Assembly (NCBI RefSeq): GCF_004342445.1
Contig: NZ_SLWW01000001.1
Location: 372,001-436,000 of the forward strand
Source: Rhodovulum euryhalinum
Lineage (GTDB): Bacteria; Pseudomonadota; Alphaproteobacteria; Rhodobacterales; Rhodobacteraceae
Length of the DNA: 64,000 nt
Reading direction: 5' to 3'
Shown: positions 17,029 to 26,630 of the stretch, in pieces
Layout: each line of letters begins with the position of its first letter
Numbering within the stretch: the first letter of the stretch is position 1
Program-made: the position numbers and the translations under genes
The notes under the pieces: model-generated
What the model saw: the letters and a program-made list of their open reading frames with translations, nothing else
The model's database searches: none
Told to the model about the DNA's origin: nothing

Positions 17029-17850
17029 CTATGGCCGCGCCAGGCAAGCCTCGGGCAGCGGGCGCACGGCCCGGCCCGTGGCACGGTAGACGGCAAGACC
17101 CAGGTATTCGTGCAGAGCGAGGTTGAAGGTCTGGATGGATTCCGCCGGTGCCCAGCGCAGGCCCAGCCCCGGATGGCTGCGGAAATCGACGGGATAGGGC
17201 ACAAGGCCGGTCCAGCCCGCAGCGCAGAAGGTTTCGACCGCGCGGGGCATGTGAAAGGCACTGGTCACCAGAAGCCACCGGCCCGCGCGGGCCGGGGCCA
17301 GCGCCCTGCCCAGCCGTGCATTTTCGGCGGTGTTGCGCGAGGCGCCTTCGAGGATCAGCCGCGCGGGGTCAAGTCCCGCGCTGGTCAGCACGCGGCGCGC
17401 CACCTCGGCCTCGGGCAGGTCCGCGCGCTTCAGCCGCCCGCTGCCGCCGGTGAACATCACCGGTGCATCGGGATAGAGCCGCGCCAGTTCCAGCGCGGCG
17501 AAGAACCGCTCGCCCCCCTCGTTCAGCGAGGGCGGACCCCAGGCCAGCGTTCCGACCGGATCCTCGGCGCCGCCCAGAACCACGATCCCGGCCACCGGCC
17601 CGGCGATCTGCGGCACGGGATGACGGCTTTCGATCCCGCGCAACATCGTGTTGGCAAGCGGGCTGAGGACGATCGCCCCCCAGCCCAGCGCCGCTGCCGT
17701 GACAAGCGCCCGGCCAAGCTCCGGGCGGCCGGACCACAGCGCCCAAAGCGCCGCCGCCATCAGCAGTGCCAGCACGCTGTCGGCACGCACCAGCCCCCAG
17801 ACGATCTTCGACAGCACGAAGAAGATGTCATCCGGCAGGCTGTGACCCAT
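17029..17850 (-). CDS. YdcF/ElyC-family membrane protein (DUF218)
   Basis: This 273-residue protein has two N-terminal membrane helices (about residues 8-75) and a DUF218 domain (about 85-260). Landmarks are IVVLGGAEDP, MFTGGSGRLKRADLPEAEV, EGASRNTAENA and LVTSAFHMPRAVE. Related proteins in E. coli (ElyC, SanA, YdcF) affect cell-envelope carbon flow. The ATG lies 5 bases after the ugd stop, so both are co-transcribed, which points to envelope or exopolysaccharide metabolism. Confidence 0.9.
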   Translation of the reverse strand: MGHSLPDDIFFVLSKIVWGLVRADSVLALLMAAALWALWSGRPELGRALVTAAALGWGAIVLSPLANTMLRGIESRHPVPQIAGPVAGIVVLGGAEDPVGTLAWGPPSLNEGGERFFAALELARLYPDAPVMFTGGSGRLKRADLPEAEVARRVLTSAGLDPARLILEGASRNTAENARLGRALAPARAGRWLLVTSAFHMPRAVETFCAAGWTGLVPYPVDFRSHPGLGLRWAPAESIQTFNLALHEYLGLAVYRATGRAVRPLPEACLARP

Positions 17851-17855
17851 GCGCC

Positions 17856-19181
17856 TCAGGCCTCCAGGCCAAAACCGCGACGTCCGACCGCGACATAGGC
17901 CTCGAACCCGGCCGCGCGCACGTCCTCGACGGGATAGATGTTGCGCAGATCCGCGATCCGCGGCGTGGCCATGGCGCGTGCCATCTGCGCCAGGTCGAGC
18001 CCGCGGAACTCGTTCCATTCGGTGAGGATCACCAGCGCATCCGCCCCTTCGGCCGCGGCATAGGGATCGTCCGCCCACTCGACACCGGGCAGCAGATGCC
18101 CTCCCTCGCGCCGGCCCTGCGGGTCGACCACGCGCACCCTGGCCCCGCCCCCCACCAGCGCCGGCACGATGGTCAGCGACGGCGCCTCGCGCATGTCGTC
18201 GGTGTTGGGCTTGAAGGTCACGCCCAGCACTGTGATGGCCTTGCCGTTGACCGACCCGCCGCACAGATCGACCACCTTGTCGATCATCCGCCGTTTCACC
18301 CTGTCATTGACCGCGATGACCGTCTCGGTGATCGCGCAGGGCGAGGCGAAATCCTGCCCGATGCGCGCCAGCGCCTGGGTGTCCTTGGGAAAGCACGACC
18401 CGCCATAGCCCGGGCCCGCGTGCAGGAACTTGTTGCCGATCCGGCCATCCAGCCCCATGCCCTTGGACACCGCCTTGATGTCGGCGCCGACCTTCTCGCA
18501 CAGCATCGCCATCTCGTTGATGAAGGTGATCTTGGTCGCGAGAAAGGCGTTCGCGGCGTACTTGATCATCTCGGCCGACTCGAGATCGGTATAGACTACC
18601 GGGAACTCGCGCAGGAACAGGGGGCGGTAGATGTCGGCCATGACCCCGCGCGCCCGCTCGGACTCGACGCCGACCACGACGCGGTCGGGCCGCATGAAAT
18701 CGTCGATCGCAGCACCCTCGCGCAGGAATTCGGGGTTCGAGGCCACGTCGAACTCGGCCGCGGGATTGGCCGCGCGCACCGTCGCGGCGACCTGCCGGTT
18801 GGTGCCCACCGGCACGGTGGATTTCGTCACCACCACCGCATAACCCGTCAGCGCCCGGCCGATTTCCTCGGCGGCGGCCATCACATAGGTCAGGTCCGCA
18901 TGGCCGTCGCCGCGCCGCGTCGGCGTACCGACCGCGATGAAGACCGCATCGGCGCCGTCCACCGCCGCGGCGAGATCGCCGGTGAAGGACAGCCGGCCCG
19001 CGGCCACGTTCTTCGCCATCACCGTATCAAGACCGGGCTCGAAGATCGGCACCTGGCCCTTCTCGAGCATCTCGATCTTGCGCGGATCCTTGTCGACGCA
19101 AATGACCTCGTGTCCGAAATCGGAAAAACAAACGCCGGAAACGAGCCCGACATAGCCCGTGCCCACCATCGCAATCTTCAT
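17856..19181 (-). CDS. ugd: UDP-glucose 6-dehydrogenase
   Basis: This 441-residue enzyme oxidises UDP-glucose to UDP-glucuronate with two NAD, feeding exopolysaccharide and lipid A sugar synthesis. It opens with the NAD motif MVGTGYVGLVSG and contains the catalytic cysteine in GPGYGGSCFPKD. Other family segments are FLREGAAIDDFMRPDR and KPNTDDMREAPSL. The ATG at 19181 is preceded by GGGAG at good spacing; the longer frame runs into the divergent gene. Partners for this product within the window could be the GT14 gene far downstream, though no direct link is visible. Confidence 0.96.
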   Translation of the reverse strand: MKIAMVGTGYVGLVSGVCFSDFGHEVICVDKDPRKIEMLEKGQVPIFEPGLDTVMAKNVAAGRLSFTGDLAAAVDGADAVFIAVGTPTRRGDGHADLTYVMAAAEEIGRALTGYAVVVTKSTVPVGTNRQVAATVRAANPAAEFDVASNPEFLREGAAIDDFMRPDRVVVGVESERARGVMADIYRPLFLREFPVVYTDLESAEMIKYAANAFLATKITFINEMAMLCEKVGADIKAVSKGMGLDGRIGNKFLHAGPGYGGSCFPKDTQALARIGQDFASPCAITETVIAVNDRVKRRMIDKVVDLCGGSVNGKAITVLGVTFKPNTDDMREAPSLTIVPALVGGGARVRVVDPQGRREGGHLLPGVEWADDPYAAAEGADALVILTEWNEFRGLDLAQMARAMATPRIADLRNIYPVEDVRAAGFEAYVAVGRRGFGLEA

Positions 19182-19368
19182 CTCAAATCTCCCTGGAACT
19201 GGGTTCGCCATCGCGATGCGACAGCACGGTGCGCGAGTCAACATCCCTCGACCGAATCGATTACCGCCGGGGGCGCAGGGTCCCTGCCCGGCCGCAGCGA
19301 ATTGACTTCCATCCCGGTCCTGCGGTTGATGGGCGGGCCGACTGACCCGACGCTTGCCGGATCGACCC

Positions 19369-20397
19369 ATGGTCTCCACGCTTCTCACCCTGGCTGCCGG
19401 CGCCGCCGGCGCAGTGCTCGCCACGCTTCTGGGCGTGCCCGCCCCGTTCCTGACGGGGCCCGCGCTGACCGTCACCCTGCTGGCGCTGGGGGGCGTGCCG
19501 GTGACGATGCCCGCCAGGCTGCGTGATGCGTGCTTCGTCGCGATCGGCGTGAACATGGGCGCTGGCGTCACCCCCGAGGCGGTCGCGACCGCCGCCCGCT
19601 GGCCGCTCAGCCTGGCGCTGCTGGCCGTCGTGGTTCTGGCGATCCTGCTGTTCGGTGCGCGCCTGCTGGAGCGGCTTTTCGGTTTCGATCGGATGAGCGC
19701 GCTGCTGACCGCAACGCCGGGCCATCTCAGCTATGTCCTCAGCCTCTCGACCGATGTCCGGGCCGACCTGCCGCGGGTCACCATGATCCAGACGCTGAGG
19801 GTGCTCTCGCTGACCCTGGTGGTGCCCTTCGTCGCGCCGCTGCTGGGCGAGGGCGATCTGCCCCTGCTGCCCCCCGGCCCTGCGCCGATGACGCTTGTGG
19901 TGCTTGTCCCGCTTGTCGCCGCCGCGGTGCTGACGGGTCTTGCCTTTCAGCGCCTCAGGGTGCCCGCCGCGCTGCTGCTGGGCGGCATGGCGGTTTCGGG
20001 ACTTGGCCATGCGACCGGCACGATCGAGGGGACGATGCCCGCCTGGGCGTCGATTCCGGCCTTCACCGTGATGGGTACGCTGATCGGCACCCGCTTTGCC
20101 GGGATCACGCCGCGCATGGTCTGGCAGGCGCTGGGCGCGTCCAGCCTGCTGACCCTGTTCGCCGCCGCGATCTCACTCGCGGCGGCGGCGCTTGTCGCGC
20201 AGGTGCTGGGCCTGCCGATGCTGACCGCGCTGATCGCCTTTGCCCCGGGCGGGCTGGAAACGATGATGGCGATGTCGCTGCTTCTGGACGCCGACCCCGC
20301 CTATGTGGCCGCGCACCACATCTTTCGCCTGCTGGTCCTCACGGTCGCGCTGCCGATCATCGTCGCCCGGACCCGCGCGCTGATGGAGCAGCGCTGA
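19369..20397 (+). CDS. AbrB-family integral membrane protein
   Basis: This 342-residue, very hydrophobic protein has about nine to ten membrane segments and belongs to the AbrB/YdbI-like membrane family often mislabelled as ammonia monooxygenase or transcriptional regulator. Two repeated halves are visible, each with a Gly/Pro-rich motif (GVPAPFLTGPAL near residue 22, and RVPAALLLGGMA near 190). The C-terminal FAPGGLETMMAMSLLL segment is characteristic. I use ATG 19369 rather than the TTG 15 bases upstream. Function is unknown; a transporter role is plausible. Confidence 0.88.
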   Translation: MVSTLLTLAAGAAGAVLATLLGVPAPFLTGPALTVTLLALGGVPVTMPARLRDACFVAIGVNMGAGVTPEAVATAARWPLSLALLAVVVLAILLFGARLLERLFGFDRMSALLTATPGHLSYVLSLSTDVRADLPRVTMIQTLRVLSLTLVVPFVAPLLGEGDLPLLPPGPAPMTLVVLVPLVAAAVLTGLAFQRLRVPAALLLGGMAVSGLGHATGTIEGTMPAWASIPAFTVMGTLIGTRFAGITPRMVWQALGASSLLTLFAAAISLAAAALVAQVLGLPMLTALIAFAPGGLETMMAMSLLLDADPAYVAAHHIFRLLVLTVALPIIVARTRALMEQR

Positions 20398-20400
20398 ACA

Positions 20401-21606
20401 TCAGCCCACCACGTTGAAATCGGGCCCGTAGGGATATCCGGTGATGTTCTCCGCCCCATCGCCGGTCACGATCAGGATGTCGTGTTCGCGGTAGCCGCCC
20501 GCACCGGGCTGGCCCTGCGGGATCGTCAGCATCGGTTCCATCGAGATCACCATGCCGGGTTCCAGAACGGTGTCGATGTCCTCGCGCAGCTCGAGCCCCG
20601 CCTCGCGGCCGTAGTAGTGCGAGAGCACGCCGAAGCTGTGGCCGTAGCCGAAGCTGCGGTATTGCAGCAGGTCGCGGTCCTGAAGGAAGGCGTTGACCTT
20701 GTGGGTCACCTCGGCGCAGGTCGCCCCCGGTTTCAGCAGCGACATGCCGTATTCGTGGGCGGCGACGTTGGCCTGCCAGATTTCAAGGCTGGCCGGGTCC
20801 ACCTGACCCACGAACATGGTGCGTTCAAGCGCGGTGTAGTAGCCCGAGATCATCGGGAAGGTGTTCAGCGACAGGATGTCGCCGCGTTCGAGTTTGCGCG
20901 CGGTAACCGGGTTGTGGGCGCCGTCGGTGTTGAGCCCCGACTGGAACCACACCCAGGTGTCGCGGTATTCGGCATCGGGGAAGCGGCGCGCGATTTCCAG
21001 TTCCATCGCGTCGCGGCCCGCCATCGCCACGTCGATTTCCCGCGTGCCTTCCCTGACGGCATCCCGGATCGCATAGCCGCCCACGTCGGCCACGGCGGCG
21101 CCGGCGCGGATCAGCTCGATCTCGGCGGGGCTCTTGCGCATCCGCTGCTGCATCGTGGCGGGCGCGATGTCGATGGCCGTGCGCGGTTTCAGGAAGCTGT
21201 CGAGTTTCGCCTTCTGCACCAGCGTCAGGTGGTCGCCCTCGTAGCCCACGGCGCGGCCCTCGCCCGCCACATGGGCGACCGCGCGCCAGAAGTTGTCGCG
21301 CGCCCAGTCGGTGTAGGTCAGGTTGTCGCCGTGGCAGCGCCGCCAGGGCTGGCCCGCGTCGATGCCTGCGCTGATCGTGACCGAGGTCGAGGCGGTGACG
21401 ACCAGCGCGTAGGGCCGGCCGAAGCTGCAATAGAGAAAGCCCGAGTAATAGGCGATGTTCTGCATCGAGGTCAGCACCACCACCTCGGCGCCGGTGGCGT
21501 CCATCGCGGTGCGCAGCCCCATCAGGCGGGCGTCGTATTCCGCGGCCGAAAATGGCAGCGGCACCTTGTCGCCGTTGTGAAAGCGGTAGAAGTCGGGTCG
21601 GGTCAT
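20401..21606 (-). CDS. Creatinase (creatine amidinohydrolase)
   Basis: Creatinase hydrolyses creatine to sarcosine and urea. This 401-residue protein matches the family almost throughout: RFHNGDKVPLPFSAAEYDAR at the N-terminus, TSMQNIAYYSGFLYCSFGR near 50, the catalytic His in NTDGAHNPVT near 225, YYTALERT, SFGYGHSFGVLSHYYGREAG and ISMEPMLTIP. It has the M24 'pita-bread' fold but lacks the metal-binding residues of aminopeptidase P. The gene is divergent from a dipeptide-type ABC operon with an aldehyde dehydrogenase, and it ends 3 bases from the convergent AbrB-family gene. Closely related amidinohydrolases on other guanidino acids cannot be excluded. Confidence 0.9.
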   Translation of the reverse strand: MTRPDFYRFHNGDKVPLPFSAAEYDARLMGLRTAMDATGAEVVVLTSMQNIAYYSGFLYCSFGRPYALVVTASTSVTISAGIDAGQPWRRCHGDNLTYTDWARDNFWRAVAHVAGEGRAVGYEGDHLTLVQKAKLDSFLKPRTAIDIAPATMQQRMRKSPAEIELIRAGAAVADVGGYAIRDAVREGTREIDVAMAGRDAMELEIARRFPDAEYRDTWVWFQSGLNTDGAHNPVTARKLERGDILSLNTFPMISGYYTALERTMFVGQVDPASLEIWQANVAAHEYGMSLLKPGATCAEVTHKVNAFLQDRDLLQYRSFGYGHSFGVLSHYYGREAGLELREDIDTVLEPGMVISMEPMLTIPQGQPGAGGYREHDILIVTGDGAENITGYPYGPDFNVVG

Positions 21607-21826
21607 CGGGTCCTCCGAAGGGTGGGCCCGGGGGGTTGGACGCCGGGCCGCAAGGGGTTCCCGGCGTACAGGAGTCTGGCGCATCTCGCGCCGGGCCATC
21701 GGGGCGATCCGCCCCCGCGGCGACGCCATCGCCACGCGGCCCGCGCGCAGGATAGCCGAACCGCGGCGCCGGACAAGCGGGGAATTCCTGTGGCGCGGGG
21801 CCTCGCGAGTTCCTAGGATTCGGGCC

Positions 21827-22771
21827 ATGCTGCGCTATGCCCTTTCGCGCCTTGTTTCGCTTGCGCTCAGCCTGCTGGCGGCGAGCGTGGTGATATTCGC
21901 GGTGATCGAGGTGATCCCGGGGGATCCGGCGGCCTACATGCTGGGGCTGAACGCGGCGCCCGAGACGGTGGCCGCGCTGCGCGAGGAGCTGGGCCTGACC
22001 GGGTCGCTCTGGGCGCGGTATCTAGACTGGGTGTCGGGCATGCTGACCGGGGATTTCGGGCTGTCCTACACCTATCGCGTGCCGGTGGCCGATCTGGTGG
22101 TGCAGCGGCTGGGGGTGTCGCTGCCGCTGGCGGGCTATGCGCTGGCGCTGTCCACGGCGATCGCGCTGCCGGTGGGGCTGTGGGCGGCGGCGCGGCGGGG
22201 CGGGCCGGTCGATCTGGCGGTGATGGGGGCGACGCAGCTGGGGATCGCGGTGCCGAACTTCTGGTTCGCGATGCTGCTGGTTCTGGTCTTTGCGGTGAAG
22301 CTGGGCTGGTTTTCCGCGGGCGGGTTCCCGGGCTGGGAGGGGGGCTTTCTGGCGGGGATCAAGGCGCTGACCCTGCCGGCGGTGGCGCTGGCCCTGCCGC
22401 AGGCGGCGATCCTGGCGCGGGTGATGCGCTCCGCGCTGATCGAGACGCTGGGGCAGGATTACATCCGCAGCGCGCGGGCCAAGGGGCTGACGCAGGGGCA
22501 GGCGATACGGCGGCACGCGTTGCGCAACGCGCTGATCCCGGTGCTGACGATCCTGGGGTTGCAGTTCTCCTTCCTGCTGGCGGGCGCGATCATCATCGAG
22601 AACGTGTTCTTCCTGCCGGGGCTGGGGCGGCTGATCTTTCAGGCGATCACCCAGCGCGACCTGATCGTGGTGGAAAGCGTGGTGATGCTGCTGGTGTTCG
22701 CGGTAATCGTGGTGACGTTCGTGGTCGATCTGGCCTATGCCGCCGTCGACCCGCGGCTGAGGCGGCGATGA
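21827..22771 (+). CDS. Dipeptide-type ABC transporter permease (DppB/OppB family)
   Basis: This 314-residue inner-membrane permease has six hydrophobic segments. Family markers are the N-terminal VIEVIPGDPAAYMLG and the EAA loop DYIRSARAKGLTQGQAIRRH. It forms the channel with the DppC-type protein whose ATG overlaps its stop (ATGA). It is the first gene of a seven-cistron-like array (permease B, permease C, fused ATPase, aldehyde dehydrogenase, SDR, P1 peptidase, secreted protein). No substrate-binding protein gene is present in the window. Confidence 0.93.
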   Translation: MLRYALSRLVSLALSLLAASVVIFAVIEVIPGDPAAYMLGLNAAPETVAALREELGLTGSLWARYLDWVSGMLTGDFGLSYTYRVPVADLVVQRLGVSLPLAGYALALSTAIALPVGLWAAARRGGPVDLAVMGATQLGIAVPNFWFAMLLVLVFAVKLGWFSAGGFPGWEGGFLAGIKALTLPAVALALPQAAILARVMRSALIETLGQDYIRSARAKGLTQGQAIRRHALRNALIPVLTILGLQFSFLLAGAIIIENVFFLPGLGRLIFQAITQRDLIVVESVVMLLVFAVIVVTFVVDLAYAAVDPRLRRR

Positions 22772-23589
22772 GCGGAAGGGCGCAACTGATCGTCGGCGGG
22801 GTGCTGTCGGGGCTGTTCTTGCTGGCCGCGGCGGTGTCGCTGGTCTGGATGCCCCATGACGTGGCCGCCCTGAACATCGCCGACCGGCTGCGCCCGCCGG
22901 GGGGGCCGTATCCGCTGGGCACCGACCAGTTCGGGCGGGACATGCTGTCGATGCTGATGGTCGGCGCGCGCTCGTCCATCGCGGTGGCGCTGGTGGCGGT
23001 CGGCATCGGCATGGGGATGGGCGTGCCGCTGGGGTTGCTGGCGGCGGCCAACCGGGGCGGGTGGCTGGACGAGGTGGTGATGCGGGGCAACGACCTGATC
23101 TTCGCCTTTCCGGCGCTGGTCATCGCCATCCTGATTACTGCGGTGCTGGGGCCGTCGGCGGTGAACGCGATCCTGGCCATCGGCATCTTCAACATCCCCG
23201 TCTTTGCCCGGGTGACGCGCGGCGGCGCGCTGAGCCTGTGGACGCTGGATTACGTGCTGGCCGCGCGGGTGGCGGGCAAGGGGCGGGCGCGGATCAGCGT
23301 GGAACACATCCTGCCCAACATCGCCAACCTGCTGATCGTGCAGGGGACAATCCAGTTCAGCCTGGGGATCCTGGCCGAGGCGGGGCTGTCCTATGTCGGG
23401 CTGGGGGCGCAGCCGCCCACGCCCAGCTGGGGCCGGATGCTGGCCGAGGCGCAAACCATGATCTACACCCATCCGCTGCTGGCGGTGCTGCCGGGGCTGG
23501 CCATCGTTCTCATGGTGCTGGGGCTGAACCTGATGGGCGACGGGCTGCGCGACGCGCTGGACCCGCGGCTGCGGAGGGCGGCGCGGTGA
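22768..23589 (+). CDS. Dipeptide-type ABC transporter permease (DppC/OppC family)
   Basis: This 273-residue protein is the second channel subunit. It begins with one membrane helix, followed by the typical periplasmic motif LGTDQFGRDMLSMLMVGAR near residue 50, and has the EAA region DYVLAARVAGKGRARISVEH. The C-terminal GLNLMGDGLRDALDPRLRR is characteristic of DppC. It overlaps both neighbours by four bases (ATGA upstream, GTGA downstream), indicating translational coupling. Confidence 0.93.
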   Translation: MSGRAQLIVGGVLSGLFLLAAAVSLVWMPHDVAALNIADRLRPPGGPYPLGTDQFGRDMLSMLMVGARSSIAVALVAVGIGMGMGVPLGLLAAANRGGWLDEVVMRGNDLIFAFPALVIAILITAVLGPSAVNAILAIGIFNIPVFARVTRGGALSLWTLDYVLAARVAGKGRARISVEHILPNIANLLIVQGTIQFSLGILAEAGLSYVGLGAQPPTPSWGRMLAEAQTMIYTHPLLAVLPGLAIVLMVLGLNLMGDGLRDALDPRLRRAAR

Positions 23590-25157
23590 TCGCGGTCGAG
23601 GGGCTGAGCGTCGCCATCGGGGCCGCGCCGGTGCTGCGGGGCGTGTCGTTCGGCGTCGAGCGGGGGCAGATCGTCGGGCTGGTGGGCGAGTCGGGGTCGG
23701 GCAAGTCGATGACGGCGCTGGCGGTGATGGGGCTGTTGCCGCCGGGGGCAAAGGCCTCGGGCCGGGTGGCGCTGGACGGGACCGACCTGCTGGCGCTGCC
23801 CGAGGCGGCGCTGTGCGACGTGCGGGGGCGGCAGATCGGGATGATCTTTCAGGAGCCGATGACGGCGCTGAACCCGGTGCAGAATATCGGCGACCAGGTG
23901 GCGGAAACGCTGGTGATCCACCGCGCGGCCAGCCGGAGCGAGGCGCTGCGCGAGGCGCGGCGGCGGCTGGACAGGGTGGGACTGCCCGAGGGACGGTTCC
24001 CGCTGACACGCTATCCGCACGAGCTCTCGGGCGGGCAGCGGCAGCGGGTCTGCATCGCCATGGCGATTGCGCTGCGCCCGCAACTGCTGATCGCGGACGA
24101 ACCCACCACGGCGCTGGACGTGACCACACAGGCGCGCATCCTCGACCTGCTGAAGGGGCTGGTGGAGGAGGAGCGGATGGGCCTTCTGCTCATCACCCAC
24201 GACCTTGCGGTGGTGGCGGGGATGGCCGACCGGCTGGCGGTGATGCGGGCGGGCGAGATCGTGGAACAGGGGCCCGTGGCCGACGTGCTGCGCGAGCGCC
24301 GCCACCCCTATACGCGGGCGCTGTTCGAGGCCTCGGCCCACCACCCCGGCGCGGAGGCGCGGCCCGGCGACACCCCGCTGTTGCAGGTGCAGGGCGCGGT
24401 GCGCGACTATCCCCTGCCCCGGACGCGGCTGTTTTCGCGGCCCCTGCCCTTCCGCGCGGTGGACGGGGTGAGCTTCGAGGTCCGGCGGGGCGAAAGCGTG
24501 GGGCTGGTGGGGGAATCGGGCTGCGGCAAGTCCACCCTGACCCGCGCGATCCTGGGGCTGGAGCCGTTGCAGGCGGGTGAGATCCGGCTGGACGGGCAGG
24601 CGGTGCAGGCTGGGCAGCGGATGCCCGAGGGCCTCAGGCGCAAGATGAACGTGGTGTTCCAGGACCCCTACGGCAGCTTCAACCCGCGCCACCGGGTCGG
24701 GCGGCTGATCGCGGAGCCGTTTCACCTGACCGGGCGGCCCGCAGACGCGGATGCAAGGGTGGCCGAGGCGCTGGACTCGGTCGGGCTGTCGCCGGAGGAC
24801 CGGCACAAGTTCATCCACGAATTCTCGGGCGGCCAGCGGCAGCGGATCGCCATCGCCCGGGCGCTGATCATCCGGCCCGAGCTGATCGTGCTGGACGAGG
24901 CGGTGTCGGCGCTGGATGTGCGGGTCAGGGCGCAGATCCTGGACCTGCTGGCCGACCTGCGGGCGCGGCTGGGGCTGTCGTACCTGTTCATCAGCCACGA
25001 CCTGCATGTGGTGCGCGCGATCACCGACCGGGTGCTGGTGATGCAGGCGGGGCGGATCGTCGAGCACGGCCCGACCGAAAAGGTGCTGCGCGCGCCGGAA
25101 CATCCCTATACCAAGGACTTGCTGGCCGCCGCGCCGGAACTGGAGGTGCCGACATGA
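23586..25157 (+). CDS. Fused dipeptide-type ABC transporter ATPase (DppD-DppF)
   Basis: This 523-residue protein carries two complete ATPase domains that are usually separate genes. Domain one (about 1-250) has Walker A GESGSGKS, signature LSGGQRQR and Walker B LLIADEPTTALD. Domain two (about 285-523) has GESGCGKS, FSGGQRQR and LIVLDEAVSALD. A GTG start at 23586 overlaps the permease stop. The fusion is common in alphaproteobacterial importers of this class. It energises import through the two permeases upstream. Confidence 0.94.
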   Translation: MIAVEGLSVAIGAAPVLRGVSFGVERGQIVGLVGESGSGKSMTALAVMGLLPPGAKASGRVALDGTDLLALPEAALCDVRGRQIGMIFQEPMTALNPVQNIGDQVAETLVIHRAASRSEALREARRRLDRVGLPEGRFPLTRYPHELSGGQRQRVCIAMAIALRPQLLIADEPTTALDVTTQARILDLLKGLVEEERMGLLLITHDLAVVAGMADRLAVMRAGEIVEQGPVADVLRERRHPYTRALFEASAHHPGAEARPGDTPLLQVQGAVRDYPLPRTRLFSRPLPFRAVDGVSFEVRRGESVGLVGESGCGKSTLTRAILGLEPLQAGEIRLDGQAVQAGQRMPEGLRRKMNVVFQDPYGSFNPRHRVGRLIAEPFHLTGRPADADARVAEALDSVGLSPEDRHKFIHEFSGGQRQRIAIARALIIRPELIVLDEAVSALDVRVRAQILDLLADLRARLGLSYLFISHDLHVVRAITDRVLVMQAGRIVEHGPTEKVLRAPEHPYTKDLLAAAPELEVPT

Positions 25158-26617
25158 CATCCGATTTCATCCGCGAGCTGTGGTTTCCCACCGACCGCTG
25201 CTTCATCGCCGGGCATTGGGTGGCGCCGGTGGGCGGCGGCACGCTGCCCGTGGAAAACCCCTCGACCGGCGAGGTGATCGGGGACATCGCGCGGGGGACG
25301 GCGGCCGACATCGACGCCGCGGTGGCCGCCGCAACCGAGGCGCGGCGGGGCGCCTGGGGGCGGATGAGTGCGGCCGAGCGGGGGCGCATCCTGGCGCGGA
25401 TCGGGCAGTTCGTGCGGGGCCGCGCGGACGAGCTGGCGGGAATCGAGGCGACCGACGTGGGCAAGCCGCTGACCCAGGCGCGGGCCGATGCGCTGGCGCT
25501 GGCGCGGTACATGGAATTCTATGGGGGCGCGGCCGACAAGGTGATGGGCGAGACGATCCCCTACCTGGATGGCTACACCGTCTTTACCCTGCGCGAGCCG
25601 CATGGGGTCACGGGCCACATCATTCCCTGGAACTACCCGATGCAGATCATCGGCCGGTCGGTCGGCGCGGCGCTGGCGATGGGCAACGCCTGCGTGCTGA
25701 AACCCGCCGAGGAAGCCTGCCTGACGGCGCTGGCCTTTGCGAAACTGGCCGAGGAGGCGGGGCTGCCGCCGGGCGCGCTGAACGTGGTGCCCGGTCTGGG
25801 CGATGAGGTGGGTGCCGCGCTGACCGCCCATCCGGGGGTGCAGCACCTGTCGTTCACGGGCTCGCTGAACGTCGGCCGGCTGGTGCAGACGGCTGCGGCG
25901 CAGAACGTGGTGCCGGTGACGCTGGAACTGGGGGGCAAGTCGCCCCAGGTGGTGTTCGCCGATGCCGACCTGGACGCGGCGCTGCCGTTCCTGGTGAATG
26001 CGGGCATCCAGAACGCGGGGCAGACCTGTTCGGCCTCGTCCCGCATCCTGGTGGAGCGGCCGATCTATGACGAGGTGGTGGCGCGGATGGCCGAACGCTA
26101 TCGCGCGCTGAGCGTCGGACCGGCGCTGGACGACCTGAACGTGGGCCCGCTGATCTCGGACCGGCAGAAGCAGATCGTCGAGGGCTACATCGCGCTGGGG
26201 GCCGACCTGGAAACCGCCGCCGAGGGGCGGATCGTGGGCAACGCCCCCGCGGGTGGGCATTACGTGGCGCCAAGGCTGCTGGCGGGCGTGCCGCCCGCGC
26301 ACCGGCTGGCGCAGGAGGAGATCTTCGGCCCGGTTCAGGCGGTGATCCCCTTCGAGGACGAGGCCGAGGCGGTGGAGATCGCCAACGGCACGCCCTATGG
26401 GCTGGTCGCCTCGGTCTGGTCGCGCGACGGGGGGCGGCAGCTGCGGCTGGCGCGCAGCCTGCGCGCGGGGCAGGTGTTCGTGAACAACTACGGCGCGGGC
26501 GGCGGGGTGGAACTGCCCTTCGGCGGCACGGGGCTGTCGGGCCATGGCCGCGAGAAGGGGTTCGAGGCGCTCTATGGGTTTTCGGTGCTGAAGACGGTGG
26601 CGGTGCGGCATGGCTGA
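25154..26617 (+). CDS. NAD(P)-dependent aldehyde dehydrogenase
   Basis: This 487-residue enzyme oxidises an aldehyde to the acid. Catalytic Cys lies in NAGQTCSASSR and the general-base Glu in TLELGGKSPQVVF; IIPWNYPMQ and FTGSLNVGR are cofactor-site motifs. It is related to betaine-aldehyde and gamma-aminobutyraldehyde dehydrogenases, but motifs do not fix the substrate. ATG overlaps the ATPase stop (ATGA), so import and oxidation are co-expressed. Together with the divergent creatinase, a role in catabolism of a nitrogenous compound is plausible. Confidence 0.93.
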   Translation: MTSDFIRELWFPTDRCFIAGHWVAPVGGGTLPVENPSTGEVIGDIARGTAADIDAAVAAATEARRGAWGRMSAAERGRILARIGQFVRGRADELAGIEATDVGKPLTQARADALALARYMEFYGGAADKVMGETIPYLDGYTVFTLREPHGVTGHIIPWNYPMQIIGRSVGAALAMGNACVLKPAEEACLTALAFAKLAEEAGLPPGALNVVPGLGDEVGAALTAHPGVQHLSFTGSLNVGRLVQTAAAQNVVPVTLELGGKSPQVVFADADLDAALPFLVNAGIQNAGQTCSASSRILVERPIYDEVVARMAERYRALSVGPALDDLNVGPLISDRQKQIVEGYIALGADLETAAEGRIVGNAPAGGHYVAPRLLAGVPPAHRLAQEEIFGPVQAVIPFEDEAEAVEIANGTPYGLVASVWSRDGGRQLRLARSLRAGQVFVNNYGAGGGVELPFGGTGLSGHGREKGFEALYGFSVLKTVAVRHG

Positions 26618-26630
26618 GGGAGGACGCGGC

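Noticed and set aside
19369-20397. Ammonia monooxygenase or AbrB transcription factor
   Set aside because: These labels come from misannotation of this membrane family; the protein is polytopic with no DNA-binding or copper-site motif.
20401-21606. Xaa-Pro aminopeptidase or DMSP lyase DddP instead of creatinase
   Set aside because: The fold is shared, but the residues around NTDGAHNPVT and the N-terminal RFHNGDKVPLPF are those of creatinase, and the M24 metal ligands are missing.
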